Shown here: positions 1 to 8,647 of the stretch, piece after piece
How the letters are laid out: the number at the start of each line of letters is the position of its first letter
Position numbering within the stretch: the stretch's first letter is position 1
Notes under the pieces: model-generated
Told to the model about the DNA's origin: nothing
The model's input: the letters and a program-made list of their open reading frames with translations, nothing else
Databases searched by the model: none
Assembly: GCF_041052385.1 (NCBI RefSeq)
Contig: NZ_CP163439.1
Coordinates: forward strand, 6,933,001 to 6,997,000
Source of the DNA: Streptomyces sp. R28
Lineage (GTDB): Bacteria > Actinomycetota > Actinomycetes > Streptomycetales > Streptomycetaceae
Direction: 5' to 3'
Length of the DNA stretch: 64,000 nucleotides
Position numbers and translations under genes: made by a program

Positions 1-606
1 CGCCTTGACCGGGTCCAGCAGCGAGGTCTTGCGGGCCGGCTTCGGCTGCTCCCGCAGGAACACCGCGATGCACAGGAAGCCGACCGCCATCAGGAAGGCC
101 GTACCGAAGAACGGGTAGCGCCAGCTGGCGTCGCCGAGCAGCGCGCCGAGGAGCGGGCCGCACGCCATGCCGAGGCCGAGCGCGGACTCGTACAGCAGGA
201 TCGCCGCCGCGCTGCCGCCGGCCGCCGCGCCGACGATGACGGCGAGGGCCGTGGAGACGAAGAGCGCGTTGCCGAGCCCCCAGCCCGCCCGGAACCCGAC
301 CAGTTCGCCGACCGATCCGGAGGTGCCCGCGAGCCCGGCGAAGACGACCACGAACGCGAGGCCGAGCAGCAGGGTCTTGCGGCCGCCGATCCGGCTGGAG
401 ACGAAGCCGGTGACCAGCATCGCCACGGCGGTGATGAGGAAGTAGGAGGTGAAGAGAAGGGAGACCTGTCCGGCCGTGGCGTTCAGACCGCTCGCGATGG
501 ACGGCAGGATCGGGTCGACGAGTCCGATGCCCATGAAGGCGACGACGGACGCGCCGGCGGTCGCCCACACGGCCTTCGGCTGTCGCAGCAGAGAAGTAGA
601 TGGCAT
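1..606 (-). CDS. MFS transporter, drug-exporter type (partial)
   Basis: Reads right to left and runs off the left edge, so only the first 202 codons are present. The product starts MPSTSLLRQPKAVW and shows five or six hydrophobic helices, about half of a 12- or 14-helix major facilitator permease in the cytoplasmic membrane. The loop after the second helix carries GFVSSRIGGRK at residues 67-77, close to MFS motif A (GxxxDRxGRK) but with Ser in place of Asp. The ATG at 606 is chosen because a good promoter places the transcription start on it; no ribosome binding site precedes it. The substrate cannot be told from this half. An export role is inferred from the repressor-like site in its promoter. 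Confidence 0.8.
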   Translation of the reverse strand, partial: MPSTSLLRQPKAVWATAGASVVAFMGIGLVDPILPSIASGLNATAGQVSLLFTSYFLITAVAMLVTGFVSSRIGGRKTLLLGLAFVVVFAGLAGTSGSVGELVGFRAGWGLGNALFVSTALAVIVGAAAGGSAAAILLYESALGLGMACGPLLGALLGDASWRYPFFGTAFLMAVGFLCIAVFLREQPKPARKTSLLDPVKA

Positions 607-612
607 ATACAC

Positions 613-641
613 ATATTAAGTTAGGCATGCTAATGATGCAA
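613..641 (-). promoter_or_regulatory. Leaderless promoter with embedded operator for the MFS gene
   Basis: On the minus strand TTGCAT (641-636) and TAATAT (618-613) are 17 bases apart, a near-ideal vegetative promoter. The TAATAT box ends six bases before the ATG at 606, so the mRNA should be leaderless. The spacer holds the near-palindrome TTAGGCATGCTAA (plus strand 621-633), symmetric apart from one extra G. A dimeric repressor, for example of MarR or DtxR type, bound here would block RNA polymerase. The regulator is not identifiable in this window. Confidence 0.55.
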
Positions 642-730
642 AGGGTGCCCGGCTGCTTCGGTGAGCGGGTTCCGCCCGGACGGGTGATCGTCCTTGACGT
701 GACGCACCAGGGGTAGGACCGTGGGGCCCT

Positions 731-1372
731 ATGAGGGGCGAACCCAGTTGCCCGAAGTGTGGTGGCCGGGTCAGGGCTCCCGGACTCTTCGCCGACACCT
801 GGCAGTGCGATGTGCACGGCACCGTGCACCCGGTGCAGCCCGTGATCCCGCCCAGCGTCGAGGCCCTCGGCGTCGTCGTGCATCGCACGCAGGTGCCCGT
901 GTGGATGCCGTGGCCGCTGCCGATCGGCTGGCTGTTCACGGGTGTGGCCAGTGCGGGCGACGACCGCAGCGGCGGCCGCGGGACGGCCGTGGCCTGCTCC
1001 GGACCCGGCCCGCTCGGCGGCATGGGTGAGCTGATCCTGGTCGCCGAGGAACTCGGCGTCGGCTTCGGCGCCCGCTACGCCGGCCTCGACGGCCCGGACC
1101 CGGGGGCGTACATGAACGTCGAGAAGCCACCCCAGGCCAAGGTCCTGGCCGCCGGCCGTCCGACCCCGCTGTGGCATGTCTCCGGCACCCCGGACGACCG
1201 TGCCGTGTTCGCGGGGGAGGCGCTCGGGATGTGGCTGTGGGCGGTGATGTGGCCCGAGCAGTCGGGGCTGTTGATGTACGACGAGCTGGTGCTGACGGAC
1301 CTGCGGGACGCGGGGGCGGAGCTGGAGTTGGTGCCCTGTGGGGCGCTGTCGCCGCGCTTGCTCGAGCCGTAG
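731..1372 (+). CDS. DUF6758 family protein with zinc-ribbon-like N-terminus
   Basis: A 213-residue protein I recognise as the DUF6758 type found next to PHP-domain genes in streptomycetes. The N-terminus has CPKCGG (residues 7-12) and, about 20 residues on, WQCDVHG, which together could bind zinc. The middle is rich in Gly, Pro and Trp (MPWPLPIGWLFTGV) and it contains no membrane helix or signal peptide. The ATG at 731 follows GTGGGG by a few bases. The function of the family is unknown to me. The divergent MFS gene and the co-directional PHP gene downstream give no clear hint of its role. Confidence 0.75.
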   Translation: MRGEPSCPKCGGRVRAPGLFADTWQCDVHGTVHPVQPVIPPSVEALGVVVHRTQVPVWMPWPLPIGWLFTGVASAGDDRSGGRGTAVACSGPGPLGGMGELILVAEELGVGFGARYAGLDGPDPGAYMNVEKPPQAKVLAAGRPTPLWHVSGTPDDRAVFAGEALGMWLWAVMWPEQSGLLMYDELVLTDLRDAGAELELVPCGALSPRLLEP

Positions 1373-1444
1373 CGCTCCGCCGGGCCGGGCCGGGCGCCCA
1401 AGGGTTCGGGTGGCGGGAGTGGTGTGCGGCTGCGGGGCGTTCGT

Positions 1445-1474
1445 GGCTGGTCGCGCCCACGCGGCGGAGCCGCA
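1445..1474. repeat. Dispersed streptomycete intergenic repeat, copy 1
   Basis: A 30-base block beginning GGCTGGTCGCGCCCACGCGG recurs identically at 57420-57449, and both copies sit just downstream of a gene. The GCGGC...GCCGC arms can fold, so it may act as a GC-rich terminator or mRNA end. The rest of the 1373-1608 intergenic stretch holds no open frame that looks coding. Confidence 0.6.
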
Positions 1475-1608
1475 CACCGATACGGCCCCGCGCGCCTGGG
1501 CAAGTCCATGTAAGGGGCGCTCGGCCGTACGGGTGTGACAGGAGTCGTTGAAAATGCGGTTATCCTTGAGCGTCCCCTTCCGCGCCGTCATCGACTGGAG
1601 TTCGCGTC

Positions 1609-2466
1609 GTGCGCATCGATCTGCACACCCACTCCACCGCTTCCGACGGCACGGACACCCCGGCCGAGCTCGTGCGCAACGCCGCCGCGGCCGGCCTGGA
1701 CGTCGTGGCGCTCACCGATCACGACACCACCCGCGGGCACGCCGAGGCGATCGCCGCGCTGCCGCGAGGGCTCACCCTGATCACCGGCGCCGAGCTGTCC
1801 TGTCGTCTCGACGGCATCAGCATGCACATGCTGGCCTACCTCTTCGACCCCGAGGAGCCGGCGCTGCTCGCCGAGCGGGAGCTGGTGCGCGACGACCGCG
1901 TGCCCCGGGCCCAGGGCATGGTCGCCAAGCTCAACGAGCTGGGCGTGCCCGTCACCTGGGAGCAGGTGCTGCGGATCGCCGGTGACGGCTCGGTCGGGCG
2001 GCCGCACGTCGCCTCGGCGCTGGTCGAGCTCGGTGTCGTACCGACCGTGGGCGACGCTTTCACCGAGGACTGGCTGGCCGACGGCGGCCGGGCCTTCGTG
2101 GAGAAGCACGAGACCGACCCGTTCGAGGCGATCCGGCTGGTCAAGGCCGCGGGCGGCGTCGCCGTCTTCGCGCATCCGGCCGCGAGCAAGCGGGGCCGTA
2201 CGGTGCCGGAGTCCGCGATCGCCGACCTGGCCGCGGCCGGGCTCGACGGCATCGAGGTCGACCACATGGACCACGATCCCGACACGCGTGCCCGGCTGCG
2301 CGGGCTCGCGAAGGAGCTCGGGTTGCTGACCACCGGGTCCAGCGACTACCACGGCAGCCGCAAGACGTGCGTGCTCGGCGAGTACACGACGGATCCCGAG
2401 GTGTACGGCGAGATCACGCGTCGGGCGGCCGGAGCGTTTCCCGTTCCGGGGGCCGGCGGGGTCTAG
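1609..2466 (+). CDS. PHP-domain phosphoesterase (YciV/TrpH-like)
   Basis: A 285-residue PHP (polymerase and histidinol phosphatase) domain protein. Metal-ligand motifs of the family are visible in order: DLHTHST at residues 3-9, LTDHDTT near 35-41, the glutamate in TGAELS near 60, HPAA near 186-189, and the C-terminal SSDYHG near 244-249. Family members are 3',5'-nucleotide bisphosphate phosphatases or 5'-3' exoribonucleases; which activity applies here is not shown. The GTG at 1609 places DLHTH at the very N-terminus as in homologues. Soluble and cytoplasmic. Confidence 0.85.
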   Translation: MRIDLHTHSTASDGTDTPAELVRNAAAAGLDVVALTDHDTTRGHAEAIAALPRGLTLITGAELSCRLDGISMHMLAYLFDPEEPALLAERELVRDDRVPRAQGMVAKLNELGVPVTWEQVLRIAGDGSVGRPHVASALVELGVVPTVGDAFTEDWLADGGRAFVEKHETDPFEAIRLVKAAGGVAVFAHPAASKRGRTVPESAIADLAAAGLDGIEVDHMDHDPDTRARLRGLAKELGLLTTGSSDYHGSRKTCVLGEYTTDPEVYGEITRRAAGAFPVPGAGGV

Positions 2467-2524
2467 GCCGGTCGCACCCCACGTCCGTTTCTGAGGCACC
2501 CGGCGCTGTCGGCTGTGCCCACCC

Positions 2525-2541
2525 GTTCCGCCCTGCGGAAC
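2525..2541. other. Small hairpin in the PHP-marC intergenic region
   Basis: GTTCCGC and GCGGAAC (7 bp) flank a three-base loop between the PHP stop and the marC start. No T-run follows, so it may be a weak terminator, an mRNA processing or stability element, or part of a dispersed repeat. Confidence 0.3.
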
Positions 2542-2628
2542 GACTGCCCACAGCGGCGGCGCACAGCGGTTGTAGTCCCGCTCTGCCTGCCCACCACGCG
2601 TTCACTCACCTCGCAAGGCTCCTCACCC

Positions 2629-3234
2629 ATGTTCGACCTCGCCGTCTTCGGCTCCCTCTTCCTGACCCTCTTCGTCATCATGGATCCCCCCGGGATCACC
2701 CCGATCTTCCTCGCGCTCACCGCCGGTCGTCCGGCCAAGGTGCAGAAGCGGATGGCCTTCCAGGCCGTCTGTGTGGCGGGCGGCGTGATCGCGGTGTTCG
2801 GGCTCCTCGGCCACCAGATCCTCAACTACCTGCACGTCTCCGTGCCCGCGCTGATGATCGCGGGCGGGCTGCTGCTCCTGCTGATCGCGCTCGACCTGCT
2901 CACGGGCAAGACCGACGAGCCGAAGCAGACCAAGGACGTCAACGTCGCCCTCGTACCGTTGGGCATGCCTCTGCTGGCGGGGCCGGGTGCGATCGTGTCC
3001 GTCATCCTCGCCGTGCAGAAGGCCGACAGCGCCGCCATGCAGGTGTCGGTGTGGACGGCGATCCTCGCCATCCATGTCGTGTTGTGGATCGTGATGCGGT
3101 ACTCGCTGCTGATCATCCGGGTCATCAAGGACGGCGGCGTGGTCCTGGTGACGCGGCTCGCGGGCATGATGCTGTCGGCGATCGCGGTCCAGCAGATCAT
3201 CAACGGCGTCACGCAGGTGATCCAGGGCGCCTGA
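2629..3234 (+). CDS. MarC family integral membrane protein
   Basis: A 201-residue protein with about six transmembrane helices (near residues 5-25, 40-60, 68-88, 108-130, 138-158 and 178-198). The family hallmark FVIMDPPGITPIFLALT follows the first helix. MarC proteins are inner-membrane proteins once linked to multiple antibiotic resistance; their real function is unsettled. The frame is open further upstream, but the ATG at 2629 begins the typical MFDLAVFGSLF terminus, so it is preferred. A strong terminator follows 15 bases after the stop. Confidence 0.85.
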   Translation: MFDLAVFGSLFLTLFVIMDPPGITPIFLALTAGRPAKVQKRMAFQAVCVAGGVIAVFGLLGHQILNYLHVSVPALMIAGGLLLLLIALDLLTGKTDEPKQTKDVNVALVPLGMPLLAGPGAIVSVILAVQKADSAAMQVSVWTAILAIHVVLWIVMRYSLLIIRVIKDGGVVLVTRLAGMMLSAIAVQQIINGVTQVIQGA

Positions 3235-3248
3235 GCCGGAAGCATGCG

Positions 3249-3288
3249 CGAAGCCCCCGTACGGCATCCGTGCCGTACGGGGGCTTCG
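3249..3288. terminator. Bidirectional terminator between marC and the 50-aa gene
   Basis: A perfect 18-bp inverted repeat (3249-3266 with 3271-3288) around the four-base loop TCCG. It separates the convergent marC gene and the small minus-strand gene ending at 3314, so it probably ends both transcripts. Confidence 0.85.
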
Positions 3289-3313
3289 AAGCTTCTGCGG
3301 TGATCCGCGTCTG

Positions 3314-3466
3314 TTATGAGGCCGTGGTCTCGGCCGGTCGGATCCACAGCCGCTGTCCGATCGCGGCAGCCTGCTGAACGATCCGGTTGACGGAGGCGGC
3401 GTCCACGACGGTGCTGTCCACGGGTGTGCCGTCGACCTCGTCGAGTCGCATGATTTCGAAGCGCAT
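3314..3466 (-). CDS. Conserved 50-aa protein, sigma-R-type promoter
   Basis: Fifty codons starting MRFEIMRLDEVDG and ending RPAETTAS. The ATG at 3466 is preceded by GGGAGA at good spacing. It has no cysteines, no membrane helix, and a short amphipathic region (VNRIVQQAAAIG, about residues 26-37). Eighty bases upstream sits a GGGAAT-N18-GTT promoter (3551-3526), matching the consensus for the thiol-oxidative-stress sigma factor SigR of Streptomyces. A strong terminator follows, so it is monocistronic. I recall similar short proteins in other streptomycetes but no function. Confidence 0.7.
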   Translation of the reverse strand: MRFEIMRLDEVDGTPVDSTVVDAASVNRIVQQAAAIGQRLWIRPAETTAS

Positions 3467-3525
3467 GGCTTCTCCCTTCGTCTGGTCATCCTCCTGAGGA
3501 GAACTACTTGGTTACACACGTATGC

Positions 3526-3551
3526 AACGGGCTGCGTGTTACAAACATTCC
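3526..3551 (-). promoter_or_regulatory. Sigma-R-type promoter for the 50-aa gene
   Basis: Minus strand GGGAAT (GGAAT core 3551-3547) and GTT (3528-3526) are separated by exactly 18 bases, the SigR consensus. It lies in an AT-richer divergent region, with the NYN gene reading the other way from 3671. Confidence 0.6.
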
Positions 3552-3670
3552 CTACGCTAAAGAAAATTTTCGAACGTCTAACTACTGACCGGTAAGTGGT
3601 TGCCGGGATCGAGGCGGGACCGACCGGGACCGGTTGTGTTCGCAGCGTGACCGCCGGGACAATGGAAGCG

Positions 3671-4564
3671 ATGAACGACGACCTCGCGGCGCTCGCCGCC
3701 CGCATCGACCACACCAACGAGCTGCTGCAACGCATGCTCGCCGAGGTCGCGAAGACGCCCTCGACCCACGCGATCTTCGTCGACGCGGGCTATCTGTACG
3801 CGGCCGCGGGACGGCTGGTCGCCGGGACGGAGGATCGCCGGGCCTTCGACCTGGACACCGAGGGACTGATCGAGGCGCTCATCGACCGGGCGCGCACCAT
3901 CTTCGCGGACAGCAGGCTGCTGCGGGTCTACTGGTACGACGGCGCGCGGCGCCGTATCCACACGGCGGAGCAGCAGTCGATCGCCGAGCTCCCCGATGTG
4001 AAGGTGCGGCTGGGCAACCTCAACGCCAACAACCAGCAAAAGGGCGTCGACTCACTGATCAGGACCGACCTGGAGTCCCTGGCCAGACACCGCGCCATCA
4101 GCGATGCGGCCCTGCTCGGCGGGGACGAGGACCTGGTGTCGGCGGTCGAGGCGGCGCAAGGGTACGGGGCGCGGGTGCACCTGTGGGGCATCGAGGCACC
4201 GGAAGGCCGCAACCAGGCCGAGCCGCTGCTCTGGGAGGTCGACAGCCAGCGCACCTTCGACCTCGACTTCTTCAAACCGTACGTCTCCCGGCGCACGGCC
4301 GCCGCGTACGAGGCGGCGGGGGCCCGGCCGACGCGGGAGGACGTCCGGTTCGTCGGCGCGCAGATCGTGGCGAAGTGGCTCGCGGCGCGCGGGCGGGAGT
4401 CGCTCGTGGAGCTGCTGCCCGGGCATCCGTATCTGCCCGGGTCGGTGGACCAGGACCTGCTGGTGGAGGCGGAGGGGCTGCTGCAGTACTCGCTGCGCGG
4501 GCAGGCGGATCTGCGGCGGGCGCTGCGGGACGGGTTCTGGGAGCACCTGCAGGCGCAGTACTAG
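3671..4564 (+). CDS. NYN domain (LabA/PIN-fold) putative RNase
   Basis: About 297 residues. The NYN domain spans roughly residues 35-185, with acidic active-site candidates in IFVDAGYL (36-43), QKGVDSLIRTDL (near 122-133) and LLGGDEDLVSAV (near 146-157). NYN proteins are PIN-fold nucleases thought to act on RNA. The C-terminal 100 residues resemble a small helical add-on domain. ATG 3671 is preceded by GGAAGCG; an in-frame ATG three codons earlier (3662) is possible. It is not overlapped with neighbours. Confidence 0.8.
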   Translation: MNDDLAALAARIDHTNELLQRMLAEVAKTPSTHAIFVDAGYLYAAAGRLVAGTEDRRAFDLDTEGLIEALIDRARTIFADSRLLRVYWYDGARRRIHTAEQQSIAELPDVKVRLGNLNANNQQKGVDSLIRTDLESLARHRAISDAALLGGDEDLVSAVEAAQGYGARVHLWGIEAPEGRNQAEPLLWEVDSQRTFDLDFFKPYVSRRTAAAYEAAGARPTREDVRFVGAQIVAKWLAARGRESLVELLPGHPYLPGSVDQDLLVEAEGLLQYSLRGQADLRRALRDGFWEHLQAQY

Positions 4565-4622
4565 CCGCGCTGCGCTGCGCTGCTGGTGTGGCGATCGTCA
4601 GTTCCGTCGAACGCCGTCGGTA

Positions 4623-5513
4623 CTAGGTGTCGGTCCTGTCGACGGTGTCCCAGAAGTCGGCGACGGCCTCGGCGGTGCGCAGGGGCTGGTCGGCGTTGGG
4701 GGAGTGCTCGGCGCCGGGGATGATCGTCCGCCGGGCGTTCAGCCGTGCGGCCATGCCGTCCAGGACCGGGACCGGCCAGGTGTCGTCACTGGCGCCCGAC
4801 AGGACGTGGAACGGCAGCGGTACGGCGGCCAGTTCGTCGACGCGGTCCGGCTCCGTGCACAACTGACGTCCCGTCGCGAAGAGTTGCGCGGGCTTCGTGC
4901 CGAGCCAACGGCGGCGCAGCAGATCCTGGCCACCGATGCCGCGTGCCGGCCCGCCGACCTCCTCGGGCGGCCCCATGGCGCGGATGGCCTCCCAGGTCTC
5001 GGCCATGGTCATCACCGCGAGCGCGTCCCGCAGCAGCTTCACGCGCTGCTGCTGAGAGTTGGAGATCTGCGCGGGGCCCGACGCCATGAGGGTGAGCGAG
5101 CGGAACGGGGAGTGGTCGAGGAGGACCGCCGCGCGGGCGATCTGGCCGCCGAGGGAGTGGCCGAAGAGATGGAGGGGGGTGTCGCGGGTGCCTTCCAGGG
5201 CTGCCGCCTGGGCGAGGACGTCCCGGGCCAACTCGTCCTGTGCGTACGCGGATTCGTCGTGCTCCGGTCCGTCCGACTCGTGCTGCCCGCGACCGTCGAC
5301 GGCGACCGTACGGTAGCCGCGCGCCGCGAGCGGCTCGTGCATGAGCGTGAAGTCCTCCTTGCTGCCGGTGAATCCGGGGAGCAGCAGGGCCAGGCCTCGG
5401 GGCTCGACGCCGGGAGCGGCGGGGGAGTCGACGACGGCGAAGGTCCCGCGGGGGGTGTGCAGGGGGTAGGCGCGGGCGTTCGGGGGCGGCGTGAAGGCGG
5501 GTTGGGTGGTCAC
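4623..5513 (-). CDS. Alpha/beta-fold hydrolase
   Basis: About 296 residues of alpha/beta hydrolase. The oxyanion region LLPGFTGSK, the nucleophile elbow GHSLGGQ (Ser in GxSxG), a likely acid in SGASDDTW and the catalytic His in GAEHSPN occur in the right order. No signal peptide is seen. The GTG at 5513 (VTTQPAFTPPP) is chosen because residues upstream look like leader noise; the frame stays open to 5549. The substrate is unknown. Confidence 0.8.
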   Translation of the reverse strand: MTTQPAFTPPPNARAYPLHTPRGTFAVVDSPAAPGVEPRGLALLLPGFTGSKEDFTLMHEPLAARGYRTVAVDGRGQHESDGPEHDESAYAQDELARDVLAQAAALEGTRDTPLHLFGHSLGGQIARAAVLLDHSPFRSLTLMASGPAQISNSQQQRVKLLRDALAVMTMAETWEAIRAMGPPEEVGGPARGIGGQDLLRRRWLGTKPAQLFATGRQLCTEPDRVDELAAVPLPFHVLSGASDDTWPVPVLDGMAARLNARRTIIPGAEHSPNADQPLRTAEAVADFWDTVDRTDT

Positions 5514-5614
5514 GGGGGGAGGGTAGCCGGTGCGCCGCCAGAGCCCCACCCGCGGCCCGGGAACGCCGACGGCCCGGCCCCGCGCGAGGCGGGACCGGGC
5601 CGTCGTACGGGAGA

Positions 5615-8258
5615 TCAGCTCTCCGCGGGCTCCGTGGCGGCCGTGGCCTTGCGGGCACGGCGCACCTTGGGCTTCACCTCGGCAGCACCGTCGACGGCCT
5701 CCACCGTCGCCGCGGCCTTGCGGGTACGACGGCGAGGCGCGGGCGCCTCCGTGGCCGTCGGCTCCTGCGTGGCCTGGGCCGGGATGTCGGCGGCCTGGGT
5801 GGCGGACGCCGCGGTCTTGCGGGTGCGGCGTGTCTTGGGCTTGGCCTCGGTGGCCTCGGCCGTGTCGACGGCGGTTTCGGCCGCGGCCGTTGCCTTGCGG
5901 GTGCGCCGCGGCTTGGCCTCGGCGGCCTCGGGCTCCGCGACGGTCGCGGCGGCCTTGCGTGTACGGCGCGGCTTGGCCTCCACGGCCTCGGCCGTGTCCA
6001 CGGCGGCTTCGGCCGGGGCCGCGGCCTTGCGCGTACGGCGCGTCTTCGGCTTGGCCTCCACGGCCTCGGCCGTGTCCACGGCGGCCTCTGCGGTGGCGGT
6101 CGCCTTGCGGGTGCGCCGCGGCTTGGCCTCGGCGGCCTCCGGCTCCTGGGCCGTCTGGGCCGGGATGTCGGCGGCCAGGGTGGCGGTGGCGGTGTCGGTG
6201 GCCTGGGTGGCGGACGCCGCGGTCTTGCGGGTGCGGCGCGTCTTGGGCTTGGCCTCGGTGGCCTCGGCCGTGTCGACGGCGGTTTCCGCGGCGGCGGTTG
6301 CCTTACGGGTCCGGCGGCGCGGCTTGGTCTCCACCACGGCTTCCGGGGTCTCCTGGGCGGCCTCGGTGGTGCCCTCGGCCGTGTCGGCCGCGGTCTCCGC
6401 CGGGGCCGTCGCCTTGCGGGTCCGGCGGCGCGGCTTGGTGGCGGGGGCCTCCTCGGGCTCCGCGACCTGGGGAGCCGTAGCGGCCTCGGACGCCTGCACG
6501 GCCTCCGTGACCTTCGCGGCCTCCGCCTCGGGCGCCGTCACGGCCTCCGCCGAAGTCGCCTTCGGTTCGGCCGACTTGCGGGTCCGGCGGCGGCGCGGCT
6601 TGGCCGCCGCCTCTTCGGTGGTGTCCAGGGACGGGCCCTCCGCCGTTGCGACGGCCGCCTCCGCGGCCTCCGCGGGCTCGGGCGCGGAGGACGTGGTCGC
6701 CACGGCCGCGGTCGGCTCCGTCGCTCCGCCGCGGGTGCGGCGACGGCGACGCGGGGTGCGAGGCGCGGTCACGGACTCGGCCGTGGTGGCCTCGACGGTC
6801 TCGTCCGCCGTCACGGGACCGGCGGCCGGAGCCGACGTCCCGTCCATCGATGCTCCGCCGCGGGTGCGGCGGCGGCGACGCGGCGTACGTGCCGTGCTCT
6901 CGCGGTCCGGCGAGGACGAGCGGGACTCGTCCCGGCCGCCTCGGCCACCGCGACCGCGTGCACCGCGTCCCCCCGGTCTCGCCGAGGTCCTCCAGCTTTT
7001 CCGCCCCGAGCCCGGCGCGCGTGCGCTCCGAACGCGGCAGGACACCCTTGGTGCCCGCGGGGATGCTCAGCTCCTCGTAGAAGTGCGGGGAGGTGGAGTA
7101 CGTCTCCGGCGGATCGTTGAAGTCGAGCTCCAGCGCCTTGTTGATCAGCTGCCAGCGCGGGATGTCGTCCCAGTCGACGAGGGTGATCGCGATGCCCTTG
7201 GCACCCGCACGGCCGGTACGGCCGATGCGGTGCAGGTACGTCTTCTCCTCTTCGGGAGACTGGTAGTTGATGACGTGCGTGACGCCCTCGACGTCGATAC
7301 CACGGGCGGCGACGTCGGTGCAGACGAGGACGTCCACCTTGCCGTTGCGGAAGGCGCGCAGCGCCTGCTCACGGGCACCCTGGCCCAGGTCGCCGTGGAC
7401 CGCGCCGGCGGCGAAACCGCGCTGCTGGAGCTGGTCGGCCAGGTCGGCCGCGGTGCGCTTGGTGCGGCAGAAGACCATGACCAGTCCCCGGCCGTCGGCC
7501 TGCAGTATGCGCGCGACCATCTCGGGCTTGTCCATGTTGTGCGCGCGGTACACGTGCTGCTTGGTGTTCGCGACCGTCCTGCCCGCGTCGTCGGGCGAGG
7601 TGGCGTTGATGTGCGTGGGCTGCGACATGTAGCGGCGCGCGAGACCGATGACCGCGCCCGGCATGGTGGCCGAGAACAGCATCGTCTGGCGGCGGGCCGG
7701 CAGCATGTTGATGATCTTCTCGACGTCGGGCAGGAAGCCCAGGTCGAGCATCTCGTCGGCCTCGTCGAGGACGAGCGCCTTGATGTGGCCCAGGTTGAGC
7801 TTCTTCTGGCCCGCGAGGTCCAGCAGTCGGCCCGGGGTGCCGACGACGACGTCGACGCCCTTCTTGAGGGCCTCGACCTGGGGCTCGTAGGCGCGGCCGC
7901 CGTAGATGGCGAGAACGCGTACGTTGCGTACCTTGCCCGCGGTCAGCAGGTCGTTGGTGACCTGCGTGCACAGCTCGCGCGTGGGGACGACGACGAGCGC
8001 CTGCGGGGCGTCGGTGAGGGCCTCGGGCTTGGCGCGACCGGCCTCCACGTCGGCGGGGACGGTGACGCGCTCCAGGAGCGGGAGACCGAAGCCCAGCGTC
8101 TTGCCGGTGCCGGTCTTGGCCTGGCCGATGACGTCCGTGCCGGAGAGGGCGACGGGGAGGGTCATCTCCTGGATGGGGAAGGGGGTGATGATGCCGACGG
8201 CCTCAAGGGCCTCTGCGGTCTCGGGAAGGATTCCGAGCTCTCGGAAAGTCGTAGTCAG
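5615..8258 (-). CDS. DEAD-box RNA helicase with long basic repeat tail, +1 frameshift
   Basis: The core (8258 to about 6975) carries all helicase motifs: TPFPIQ (Q motif), AKTGTGKT, PTREL, VGTPGR, LDEADEM, LFSATMP, ARGIDV and HRIGRTGRAG. After LEDLGETGG the frame breaks at a run of six G (plus strand 6969-6974). Removing one G continues directly into RGARGRGGRGGRDES and a 450-residue tail of 13 basic modules such as KPRRTRK or KPKTRRTRK separated by Ala/Glu-rich linkers, ending TAATEPAES at 5615. Without the correction the core frame runs to 6303 as an out-of-frame Gly/Arg-rich tail. The start is uncertain: CTG at 8258 fits TTTFRELG with GAGG upstream; a GTG at 8357 is also in frame. RNA unwinding in ribosome assembly or mRNA turnover is inferred. 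Confidence 0.85.
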
Positions 8259-8647
8259 GGTGCTGCCTCTTCTGTGTACGCGGTGCGAGGCGAGCGCGGG
8301 GGTCTTGACGGACCGTGCCGGGGACGTCGCCTGCCATACGGTCAGGCCGTAAGGCACGGGACCACTGCCGACGCTCTAGCGCTCGTACCGCTGAGGGTGT
8401 CCCCCTCCGGGCTCCGTACGCAGAGTGCCGTACGGACGGGGAGGGCTGTCGGGTCGGAGCCGATCGGGCCACCGACCGGGCATCCTCATAACGTGCGGCC
8501 CGTCGAGGTACGTCTAAGTACCAGCGGGCGCATTACCACCATACCCCGGAAACGCGCACATGCGATGGCCGAATTGGTCACGTAGTCGGCGTCACAGTCA
8601 TTGACCAGGGACTTCCCCGACGCGGTGAGCGAGCTATTGTGCGCTTC
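8259..8647. other. Divergent intergenic region, helicase leader
   Basis: Separates the helicase and the ferritin-like gene. It contains a two-part hairpin (CCTCC/GGAGG at 8404-8408 and 8440-8444, CCGTAC/GTACGG at 8414-8419 and 8430-8435) that would lie in a helicase 5' leader. A TATTGT box ends seven bases before the ATG at 8648, fitting a leaderless start. No convincing small gene. Confidence 0.35.

Noticed and set aside
611..640. Classical iron box (DmdR/IdeR) upstream of the MFS gene
   Set aside because: Only about 12 of 19 positions match the consensus; a generic operator is the safer call.
3266..3489. Frame starting at AGGAGGATG near 3489 on the minus strand
   Set aside because: The ATG directly abuts AGGAGG (zero spacing) and the frame is the shifted shadow of the 50-aa gene.
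5615..8585. Very long plus-strand frames across the helicase region
   Set aside because: They are antisense to clear helicase motifs, an effect of extreme GC at third codon positions.
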